Source: Methanocorpusculum sp.
GTDB taxonomy: Archaea > Halobacteriota > Methanomicrobia > Methanomicrobiales > Methanocorpusculaceae
Direction: 5' to 3'
DNA length: 5,531 nt
NCBI GenBank assembly: GCA_017622255.1
Contig: JAGARL010000043.1
Coordinates: 1-5,531 of the forward strand
Numbering within the stretch: position 1 is the stretch's first letter; each line of letters begins with the position of its first letter. Both the position numbers and the translations under genes were made by a program. The notes under the pieces were generated by a model. That model searched no databases. It was not told where the DNA came from and worked only from the letters and a program-made list of their open reading frames with translations. Of this stretch, positions 1 to 5,433 are shown piece after piece.

Positions 1-1184
1 ATTTCGATGGTGTAAGTACCAACATCTAATTTCTTGCCGTCTCCAAGTTCTTTAACGTCCTTGGTGGAGAGAACTGCGAACCACTCTTTGCCGAAGTCAT
101 ACTTCTCATCTACATCTGCATATTCGAGTTTAGTAGACTTGAAGTTAATTCCAGTGATGTTGAAGGTGTAGTCAGTATCTGCAGAGGAAGTTCCGGAAAT
201 CTTGATGTTGTCACCAATGAAGTAGGAAGTCTTGTCAACAGCTGCAGTGACAACTGGTGCAGAAATCTTGATGGTGATTTCAATTCCGTTCTTTGCATTT
301 AAGTCTGCAGTTGCTTTTGTCTTGTCCTCTGGCTTTGCAAAGGTGTCGTTTACAATTGCATTGAAAGTGAACTTACCACTGTTTCCAATTGTAAAGGTCA
401 TAGTGTTTGGAGTGGCGGTGGTAGTAATACAACCTGTCTGTAACTGGTTCTTTTTGACTTCCTCAAATCCGACAAATGTAATTGTGTAGGATTTTCCTGG
501 AGTTCCTTCGACAGTGAAAGTAACTGCTTCACCAGAGAATGCGGTGTCGACAGATGCAGAGATAGTTGCATCATCATCACCAACTACAGTGAAGGCAAAG
601 TAGTTTTCGTCAAGATTAATTCCATCTGGGAGTCCCTTTACGAAATCAGCAGAATCAAAGAGTGCCTGAATCTTGTAAGCTCCCTTGGTTACATTCATCT
701 TTGCAAGAGTATTGTCTACATCTGGCTCATCAACTTCTCCATTTCCACTTGGGTAAGTAATGTACCATTTAGAGATAGAAACATTCTCGTTTAATGACTT
801 GATGCTGAAGGTAAGGTTAGATTTCTGGTAAACTTTTCCACCGTTCTCGACGATGTAGTAAACTCCATTAACCTCAGCAGTTAATGCATAGGATGCGGTT
901 GGTTTTACAATATCAACAGTGTCTGCACCGAGTTTGTAAGTTCCTGCAACGAAGTTTGCTCCTGGCATAACTTCATTGTATCCAGAAGTGTCATTTGCAA
1001 CAACAGTAACGGTTGCAGTTCCACCAACCTGAGTCCATACCCCGGTTGGGATAGTAACATTATTCTGGTAGATGAACACAGTTCCATAGTCCTTTCCTTC
1101 ATCTGCTGCTGCACCTGCTCCGATGAAGAGTGCTGCTGCAAGGAGAGCAACAAGGACTGCGCCCATAATTTTCTTTGCGTTCAT
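1..1184 (-). CDS. Putative S-layer / cell-surface glycoprotein, N-terminal 394 residues (3' end outside window)
   Basis: Reading the minus strand from the ATG at 1184-1182 gives an uninterrupted frame that runs off the window edge. Residues 1-27 are a classic Sec signal peptide: two lysines at 4-5, a hydrophobic core, and an Ala-rich cleavage site just before Asp28. The rest is beta-rich, Thr/Val/Gly-rich and acidic, with no further membrane segment. Seven Asn-X-Ser/Thr sequons (N42, N64, N123, N134, N164, N279, N342) fit archaeal N-glycosylation. Residues about 30-130 resemble the N-terminal DUF3821-type region of Methanomicrobiales S-layer proteins. Residues about 208-241 and 312-349 look like two related Ig-like strands. 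The expected C-terminal anchor (PGF-CTERM-like) is not visible. The protein has no arginine and no histidine, and a single cysteine (C252). The start is supported by AGGAGG 12 nt upstream. Family assignment is from recalled similarity; it could be another surface adhesin. Confidence 0.8.
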   Translation of the reverse strand, partial: MNAKKIMGAVLVALLAAALFIGAGAAADEGKDYGTVFIYQNNVTIPTGVWTQVGGTATVTVVANDTSGYNEVMPGANFVAGTYKLGADTVDIVKPTASYALTAEVNGVYYIVENGGKVYQKSNLTFSIKSLNENVSISKWYITYPSGNGEVDEPDVDNTLAKMNVTKGAYKIQALFDSADFVKGLPDGINLDENYFAFTVVGDDDATISASVDTAFSGEAVTFTVEGTPGKSYTITFVGFEEVKKNQLQTGCITTTATPNTMTFTIGNSGKFTFNAIVNDTFAKPEDKTKATADLNAKNGIEITIKISAPVVTAAVDKTSYFIGDNIKISGTSSADTDYTFNITGINFKSTKLEYADVDEKYDFGKEWFAVLSTKDVKELGDGKKLDVGTYTIE

Positions 1185-1196
1185 GTGAATTTTATT

Positions 1197-1202
1197 CCTC
1201 CT
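1197..1202 (-). promoter_or_regulatory. Ribosome binding site of the S-layer-like gene
   Basis: The minus strand reads AGGAGG here, a near-perfect Shine-Dalgarno match, 12 nt before the ATG at 1184. The spacing is somewhat long, but no in-frame start lies closer to the site, and the signal peptide begins exactly at this ATG. Confidence 0.75.
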
Positions 1203-1371
1203 AAATAAGGAATAAAAACCCAAAAATCACATTTTCAAAATTTCTGTAAAAACAGCAAAAAACCACAGCAAATCATTTACAAAAATCAAAAAGGAAAAAC
1301 ATCAGGATTACATCCTCCAAAAATAGGATTGGAATACCTCTTACAAAAAAACACAAGAAACGCCGTTAACA

Positions 1372-1397
1372 ATCACAAAACATCACACAAAATCACA
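1372..1397. repeat. Three ATCACA direct repeats at exact 10-bp spacing
   Basis: ATCACA occurs at 1372-1377, 1382-1387 and 1392-1397, so the copies lie on the same face of the helix. Further copies are at 1226-1231 and 1461-1466. Read on the minus strand, towards the surface-protein gene, the unit is TGTGAT. The phasing and position upstream of a gene suggest an operator or protein-binding array, but chance in A/C-rich DNA is possible. Confidence 0.45.
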
Positions 1398-1556
1398 CCC
1401 GAAACATAAGAAATCCAAGCTCAAATTGCGCTCCGTTTTCCGTGCGCGACATGCCGGAAAATCACAAATTCGTCAACGAACGGAATCGACAGATGACGAA
1501 GAAAAAAGAAGCATAACCCAAAGAAGTGTTCGAAACACGCCTTCCACCCAACATTC

Positions 1557-1587
1557 TTTTTATCTCTCTTCACGACAAATATATACA
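1557..1587 (+). promoter_or_regulatory. Candidate promoter region of the regulator-helicase operon
   Basis: Two AT-rich TATA-like elements precede the operon. One is TTTTTATC at 1557-1564; the usual archaeal spacing would put a transcription start near 1586-1590 and give a very short leader that still contains the ribosome binding site. The other is AAATATATAC at 1578-1587; it is a better TATA match but would place the start at or after the ATG at 1603. The first is preferred on geometry. Neither is proven. Confidence 0.4.
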
Positions 1588-1591
1588 CATT

Positions 1592-1596
1592 AAGGA
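1592..1596 (+). promoter_or_regulatory. Ribosome binding site of the winged-helix regulator
   Basis: AAGGA lies 6 nt before the ATG at 1603 and fixes that start codon. Confidence 0.6.
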
Positions 1597-1602
1597 TTAG
1601 CC

Positions 1603-2403
1603 ATGCCCGAAGATCCATTAGCAAACATCCTGAGAAGCAAACGCGAAACCACCCGCTTCCAGGTATTAGTCGAGATTGCAGAGCACCAGCCGTCCATCCG
1701 CCAGCAGGAAATCGCAGACAAACTTGGTGTCACCCCGCAGGCAATCTCTGAATATGTCCGCGTACTTGCTGAAGAAGGATACATCAGCGCTGAGGGAAGA
1801 GGAAGATACTACGTCACGCACAAAGGTGTTGAGTGGGTATTAAACAACGCCGAAGTTCTCGAAGCATACGCCCGCCATGTCCGCCGCGACATCATCCACC
1901 AGGTGGTCACCTGGGCAGCCATTGCCGACACCGACCTGAAAAAAGGAGACTCTGTCGGCGTCTATATGAAAGACGGCTGGCTCTATGCCGGCAAAAAACC
2001 GCAGACCGCTATGGGAATGGTTGCAAACGATGCAAAGGAAGGCGACGACGTTGGTGTCGCCCGCCTTGCCGGAATCATCGAACACACCGAAGGAAAAGTC
2101 GAGGTCGCAAAAGTCCCGCGTATTGAACGCGGAGGCTCGTCCACTATTGACTCCTCCCGCCTTGCGTCCCTTGCAAAAAGCGTTGACATCGTCGGTGCAG
2201 TAGGCCTTGAAGCATACCTTGCCATCAAAAAAGCCGACCTCATGCCGGACATGTTCTACGGAGCACGCGAAGGAGTAATAGAAGCCGCATTCCATGGTCT
2301 TCGCTGTCTGCTTCTCATCGTCGACGAAGAGTTCACCGACTTCCTCAAACGTCTGGAAACCGCAGGACTCTCCTACACCATTCACGAGCTGGTGAAGGAA
2401 TAA
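1603..2403 (+). CDS. Winged-helix transcriptional regulator, COG1497-like archaeal family
   Basis: This 266-residue soluble protein is complete. An N-terminal winged helix-turn-helix spans about residues 15-76: first helix 17-28, second helix 33-41, recognition helix 45-59 after a GVTP turn, and a wing (61-75) with an Arg/Tyr-rich tip. Residues about 77-110 form a connecting helix. Residues 112-172 form a beta-rich, Gly/Val-rich module with two KKGD/KEGDDVGV-type strands. The C-terminal part (185-266) is alpha/beta. This arrangement matches the archaeal predicted regulators grouped as COG1497. No metal-binding or obvious ligand motif is visible, so the signal sensed is unknown. It is the first gene of the operon and its TAA is followed without a gap by the helicase GTG start, so it is probably co-translated with the helicase and may regulate this operon or the divergent surface-protein gene. 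That regulatory target is inference. Confidence 0.8.
   Translation: MPEDPLANILRSKRETTRFQVLVEIAEHQPSIRQQEIADKLGVTPQAISEYVRVLAEEGYISAEGRGRYYVTHKGVEWVLNNAEVLEAYARHVRRDIIHQVVTWAAIADTDLKKGDSVGVYMKDGWLYAGKKPQTAMGMVANDAKEGDDVGVARLAGIIEHTEGKVEVAKVPRIERGGSSTIDSSRLASLAKSVDIVGAVGLEAYLAIKKADLMPDMFYGAREGVIEAAFHGLRCLLLIVDEEFTDFLKRLETAGLSYTIHELVKE
2391..2395 (+). promoter_or_regulatory. Ribosome binding site inside the regulator gene, for the helicase GTG start
   Basis: GGTGA, complementary to the archaeal 16S rRNA tail, lies 8 nt before the GTG at 2404. This supports a GTG start directly abutting the upstream TAA, and translational coupling of the two genes. Confidence 0.6.
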
Positions 2404-3201
2404 GTGGCAACCATCGTACAGCCCTACAAGAAAGGGTACAAAGTATTCTTCTGCGACGACAAAAAAGCGGGCAAAATCAAACATGTCGGAACGGTCGAGC
2501 TGGAACAGACCTCCAAAGGCATGCGCCCCTCGGAATTCTTCGTCAGAAGACCGGGCACGTCGCACGTTCAAAAGACACCGACAAAAGAGTTCATAACCGT
2601 ACTTCGGGCAAATGGTGCAGTTATGCTCACGGAAACCCTTCCGGAGTTTCAGGACTTCCTTCGCGGCATGAACATCAAGTGGGAGAAGGTCTCCCTCTGC
2701 CGCACCTGTCTTTTTGACGACAGAATTATGCCGCTGAATGAGCAGACGAGAATCCGCTGCGGAACGGAGTTCGTCTGTCTCGACTGTGCAAAGCGTGAAC
2801 TTCGCCGCGAACTCGCACACATCAAGCGTCTTGGAAAACGCACACAGCTCCATATCGAAGAACTCCTCGAGGAGTATCGCGACCTCGACATGGTGCTGGC
2901 AATCCTTCAGCCGGAATCCCTGGACACCAAAAAGACGATGTTCGACTGCCTTGAAGCACACGAGCAGGTGGCAACCGAACGCATCGAAAACCTGCCGCTT
3001 CCGCGGGAGTTTGTCGACGTCTGCGGAGTAGATACCTTAATGCCGGCACAGCAGCTCGCCGTTGAGGCAGGACTCTTGTACGGCAAAGACCTGCTGGTGG
3101 TAGCCGCTACCGCATCGGGTAAGACCTTCATCGGTGAGATGGCAGGTCTCAAAACTATCTGGAAAAGCGGGGAAGAATGCTTTTCCTTGTGCCGCTGGTA
3201 G
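2404..3201 (+). CDS. Archaeal Ski2-like superfamily II helicase, N-terminal part with Zn-finger-like module and Walker A (frame breaks near 3177)
   Basis: This is the front part of a helicase that continues in another frame from 3177. The GTG start directly follows the regulator's TAA. Residues 1-95 are an uncharacterised N-terminal domain. C99-X2-C102 and C125-X2-C128, with an extra C119, form a zinc-ribbon-like module. Residues 130-205 are helical. A Q-motif-like stretch contains Q216, and ATASGKT at 235-241 is the Walker A/motif I that binds ATP. From about residue 256 the frame leaves the helicase: the last few residues are unrelated and a stop comes at 3199-3201, while motif Ia follows in the -1 frame. 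The family appears to be COG1202, the archaea-specific Ski2-type helicases; a member of this group (ASH-Ski2) has been linked to RNA decay with aRNase J in Thermococcales. On its own this fragment lacks motif II and could not hydrolyse ATP. Confidence 0.85.
   Translation: MATIVQPYKKGYKVFFCDDKKAGKIKHVGTVELEQTSKGMRPSEFFVRRPGTSHVQKTPTKEFITVLRANGAVMLTETLPEFQDFLRGMNIKWEKVSLCRTCLFDDRIMPLNEQTRIRCGTEFVCLDCAKRELRRELAHIKRLGKRTQLHIEELLEEYRDLDMVLAILQPESLDTKKTMFDCLEAHEQVATERIENLPLPREFVDVCGVDTLMPAQQLAVEAGLLYGKDLLVVAATASGKTFIGEMAGLKTIWKSGEECFSLCRW
3161..3186 (+). other. Perfect 8-bp inverted repeat flanking the helicase frame break
   Basis: GGAAAAGC at 3161-3168 and GCTTTTCC at 3179-3186 are exact reverse complements around a 10-nt loop (GGGGAAGAAT). 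The switch from the upstream to the downstream helicase frame must occur within or next to this loop. The loop contains a G4 run (3169-3172), and one extra G or A there would restore one continuous frame. No canonical X-XXY-YYZ slippery heptamer is present in the zero frame. Confidence 0.7.
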
Positions 3202-5045
3202 CTCTTGCGAACCAGAAGTACGACCGCTTCTCCGAGAAGTACAAGGGAATTACCCAGACCTCCATTATGACGGGAACTTCCCGTCTGAACCTCCCCGAGA
3301 CCAGAGCGGTCGGCAACCGCGGTTCCGGCGGAGGAATTGTTGTGGGAACCTACGAAGGTGTGGACAACATGCTGAGAAAGGGCATGAAGCTGAACAACAT
3401 CGGCACCGTCGTAATCGACGAAGTCCAGACTTTAGAAGACCCCGAGCGCGGTCACCGTCTGGACGGATTAATTGCCCGCCTCAAGTATGTTGCCCCGAAG
3501 GCACAGTTCCTCTATCTGTCCGCAACCATCGGCTCTCCGCACATCTTAGCCAAGAAGCTCCATGCCTCGCTTGTTCCGTATGCGGAGCGTCCGGTCGCTT
3601 TGGAGCGTCACTTAATCTTCACCGAAAAGGACGCAAAAGTCCCCTACATCAAAAAACTCGTCTTCGAGGAGTTCAACAAAGTCTCCTCGAAAGGATACAA
3701 GGGACAGACCATCGTCTTCACGAATGCGAGAACCCGCTGTCACTCGCTTGCGGAAGCCATCGGCTCGATGGCTGCGCCGTACCATGCCGGTCTGACATCG
3801 CAGGAACGCCGCCAGGTGGAGAAGAAGTTCGAGGAAGGAAAACTCGCCTGTGTTGTCACGACCGCTGCCCTTGCGGCCGGTGTGGACTTCCCGGCAAGTC
3901 AGGTCATCTTCGATGCGCTTGCCATGGGAATCAACTGGCTCTCGGTGCAGGAGTTCCACCAGATGATGGGAAGAGCCGGAAGACCGGACTACCATGACAT
4001 CGGTCGGGTGGTAATCTTAGCAGAACCAGGAGCATCCTACTCCCGCGAAACCAAACTCACCGAGGAAGAGGTTGCAATTCAGCTCCTGAAAGGCAGAATG
4101 GAGGAGGTCGCTCCGGTTTACGAAATCGAAGAGGCATCCGAAGAGTTTGCGGCAAACGCGGTCGTTGCCCGCGGAAACGAGAAGGACATCGCCGGAATCG
4201 GTGCATCCATGGTCGGCGAAGGAGACGACCCGCTTTCTGAAATGATGAAGCACAAGCTGGTTCGAAAGAACGGCACAGCACTCGAACTCTCCCCGCTTGG
4301 AAGAGTGATGGCTGAGCACTTCATCGGAATGAACCGCGTGCTTGCTATCGACCATCTGGTCCGCGAGATGGACGAACCGCTCGAAATCATCGCCGAGCTT
4401 GCCGCTCTTGACGAAGAGGAGGCAAAGGAACGCCGCCGCGGAGAGAAGAGCTCGGTGGAAAAGAACGGTCTTGCCCGCGCCCGCGAGCTTTCGTCCAAGA
4501 AGCAGGAGCCGCCGGCATGGGTTGCAAAACGCAAGGAGCAGAATGCCGCAGTCAAACGCGAACACACCAAAGACCGCGTTGAGCGTGCAGGAAAGCGTCC
4601 TGTCGAGCGCGAAATCATCCGCGAGACAAAAGCTCCGCGGAGAGCAACCAAAGAGCAGGAAGAAAGAATCGAGCGCAAGAAGCGGGAAGCAAACCAGTTC
4701 ATCCCGGCACCCAAACGCAGAAAGTCTGATGAATGGGATGCGGTGGAAGCAGGAATTGACGCACGCCGTGCCGGAAAGTATGACGATGCCTTAGGCATCC
4801 TTCTTGCCTGGGTGGACAACCACCCAAGAGACAGCCGTGCACTCACCGAGCTTGGAAAAGTGTATGACCTCAGAGGTTCCAGAGACGAAGCATATTCCTG
4901 CTATCAGCGGGCGGCTGCGGCAGATACGCAGAACCGCGAGGCAATTGACCGCATGAATGCGTACCTGATTGGCATCACGGTTGACATCGACGACCAGCCG
5001 GCAAGCAGGATTCCAACTGGTGTTGTGAAGAAGAAGGGAACATGA
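3177..5045 (+). CDS. Archaeal Ski2-like superfamily II helicase, motifs Ia-VI plus charged linker and C-terminal TPR repeats
   Basis: This 622-residue frame carries the rest of the helicase. The motifs in order are: Ia PLVALANQ (6-13), Ib GTYEG (57-61), II DEVQ (81-84, typical of Ski2-like enzymes), III SAT (115-117), IV TIVFTNAR (178-185), V TTAALAAGVDFPA (228-240) and VI QMMGRAGRP (262-270). Residues about 290-410 correspond to the winged-helix/ratchet region. Residues 411-518 are a Lys/Arg/Glu-rich, probably disordered linker. Residues 519-552 and 553-586 are two TPR repeats; the second has G560, Y563, G567, A572, Y576 and A579 at the consensus positions. Expected role: ATP-driven 3'-5' RNA or DNA unwinding, by family. 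The ATG at 3177 is weakly supported as a true start (GGGGA only 3 nt upstream). More likely the intact protein is about 880 residues starting at 2404, and a single-base indel or recoding event separates the halves. The absence of any other damage over 1.9 kb argues against an old pseudogene. Confidence 0.88.
   Translation: MLFLVPLVALANQKYDRFSEKYKGITQTSIMTGTSRLNLPETRAVGNRGSGGGIVVGTYEGVDNMLRKGMKLNNIGTVVIDEVQTLEDPERGHRLDGLIARLKYVAPKAQFLYLSATIGSPHILAKKLHASLVPYAERPVALERHLIFTEKDAKVPYIKKLVFEEFNKVSSKGYKGQTIVFTNARTRCHSLAEAIGSMAAPYHAGLTSQERRQVEKKFEEGKLACVVTTAALAAGVDFPASQVIFDALAMGINWLSVQEFHQMMGRAGRPDYHDIGRVVILAEPGASYSRETKLTEEEVAIQLLKGRMEEVAPVYEIEEASEEFAANAVVARGNEKDIAGIGASMVGEGDDPLSEMMKHKLVRKNGTALELSPLGRVMAEHFIGMNRVLAIDHLVREMDEPLEIIAELAALDEEEAKERRRGEKSSVEKNGLARARELSSKKQEPPAWVAKRKEQNAAVKREHTKDRVERAGKRPVEREIIRETKAPRRATKEQEERIERKKREANQFIPAPKRRKSDEWDAVEAGIDARRAGKYDDALGILLAWVDNHPRDSRALTELGKVYDLRGSRDEAYSCYQRAAAADTQNREAIDRMNAYLIGITVDIDDQPASRIPTGVVKKKGT
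4731..4934 (+). repeat. Two TPR-motif repeats encoded at the helicase C-terminus
   Basis: Two 34-codon units (4731-4832 and 4833-4934) encode consecutive tetratricopeptide repeats. Unit one has Y535, A538 and P550 in the consensus places. Unit two matches at L559, G560, Y563, G567, A572, Y576 and A579. TPRs normally form helical hairpins that bind partner proteins, so this is a likely docking tail on the helicase. Confidence 0.75.
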
Positions 5046-5212
5046 TCTGGCTGTATCTGACAGTTCTTATCTTCTCTCTTCTTTCCCTCTATTTTGTCTA
5101 CGGGGAATTTAAGCGGGGACGGTTTCCCAAAAAGGTATTCTCCTTCGTTGCCATACTCGATGGAATAATTGTTGTCCTCTCAGGAATTATGATTCTGCAG
5201 CTGTTACTCTGA
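5042..5212 (+). CDS. Small two-helix membrane protein, 56 residues, unknown function
   Basis: The ATG at 5042-5044 overlaps the helicase TGA at 5043-5045 (ATGA), a standard translational-coupling arrangement. The frame runs 56 codons to TGA at 5210-5212. Residues about 2-20 and 34-56 are hydrophobic membrane helices. They are joined by a short loop of about residues 21-31 with several Lys/Arg, which by the positive-inside rule would be cytoplasmic and leave both termini outside. There is no signal peptide cleavage site, cysteine pair or enzyme motif. I do not recognise the family. Support for its reality comes from the overlapping start and stop at both ends and the clean two-helix pattern. 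Whether it works with the helicase or only shares its transcript cannot be told from sequence. Confidence 0.7.
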   Translation: MIWLYLTVLIFSLLSLYFVYGEFKRGRFPKKVFSFVAILDGIIVVLSGIMILQLLL

Positions 5213-5433
5213 TGAAAAACGTTTTCCAGATACTTCTTCTCCTCGCAGGAGTTGTGCCGTTTGTTGTTCCGGTACTTCTCGGCATCTACCGGATGAGCAT
5301 TGAACACTGGGAGTATCTCGACTGGCTCATTCTCTACTCATACGTCTACTGGCCAACGTACGTTATTGGAATAATTCTGATGGGAATCTCCCTTGCGGGA
5401 ATCATTCTCCAGAAAATGCAGGAAAAAAGTTAG
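5212..5433 (+). CDS. Small membrane protein, 73 residues, unknown function
   Basis: The ATG at 5212-5214 shares one base with the preceding TGA (TGATG), so translation is probably coupled. Residues 4-26 form one membrane helix with two prolines (P16, P20). Residues 27-36 are a polar, acidic linker containing His32 and Trp33. Residues about 38-67 form a long second hydrophobic stretch, aromatic-rich in its first half (several Tyr and Trp), broken near P48 and possibly a helix plus an amphipathic segment. The C-terminal tail KMQEKS is polar. No family is recognised. It is the last gene of the operon, and its TAG at 5431-5433 overlaps the stop of the convergent gene. The size and two-helix form of this protein and its neighbour suggest a paired membrane complex, but this is inference. 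Confidence 0.75.
   Translation: MKNVFQILLLLAGVVPFVVPVLLGIYRMSIEHWEYLDWLILYSYVYWPTYVIGIILMGISLAGIILQKMQEKS

Larger units (their letters stand above)
1185..1602. other. Divergent intergenic region of 418 nt, no convincing gene
   Basis: This stretch separates the minus-strand surface-protein gene from the plus-strand operon and must contain both promoters. From about 1210 to 1420 the plus strand is very A/C-rich and poor in G, so a surface-protein transcript would have a long U-rich leader. From about 1425 to 1540 the composition becomes CpG-rich and contains short inverted repeats: TTTTCCG/CGGAAAA at 1436-1461, TTCGT/ACGAA at 1469-1480 and GTGTT/AACAC at 1526-1538. AGGAT/ATCCT at 1304-1316 is another short palindrome. 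A T7 run on the minus strand lies at 1345-1351. I see no tRNA, rRNA or CRISPR repeat, and no reading frame with a good ribosome binding site. No single clear TATA box can be picked for the minus-strand gene. Confidence 0.7.

Noticed and set aside
905..1153. Short minus-strand frame within the surface-protein gene
   Set aside because: It is in a different frame from the signal-peptide-bearing frame and is Leu/Gln-rich without structure.
1185..1602. CRISPR array, tRNA or insertion sequence in the intergenic region
   Set aside because: There are no regularly spaced 25-40 nt repeats, no cloverleaf arms and no terminal inverted repeats or transposase.
1421..1624. 67-codon minus-strand frame in the intergenic region
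   Set aside because: It has no ribosome binding site, overlaps the regulator start and has an implausible composition; probably chance.
1840..2961. 373-codon open frame on the minus strand opposite the regulator and helicase
   Set aside because: It lies antisense to two genes with clear domains and is Cys/Phe-rich without a recognisable fold or ribosome binding site. It is explained by the codon bias of the plus-strand genes.
3169..3178. Classical programmed -1 frameshift slippery heptamer
   Set aside because: In the zero frame the codons are GGG GAA GAA TGC; no X-XXY-YYZ pattern is formed. Recoding is therefore only a possibility, not a call.
3134..3997. 287-codon plus-strand frame overlapping the helicase
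   Set aside because: It is an alternative frame of the helicase core with low-complexity Arg/Pro/Gly-rich composition and no domain pattern. The helicase motifs lie in the other frame.
4118..4846. 242-codon minus-strand frame opposite the helicase linker
   Set aside because: It is a Ser/Arg-rich shadow of the Lys/Arg/Glu codons of the linker, with no independent support.
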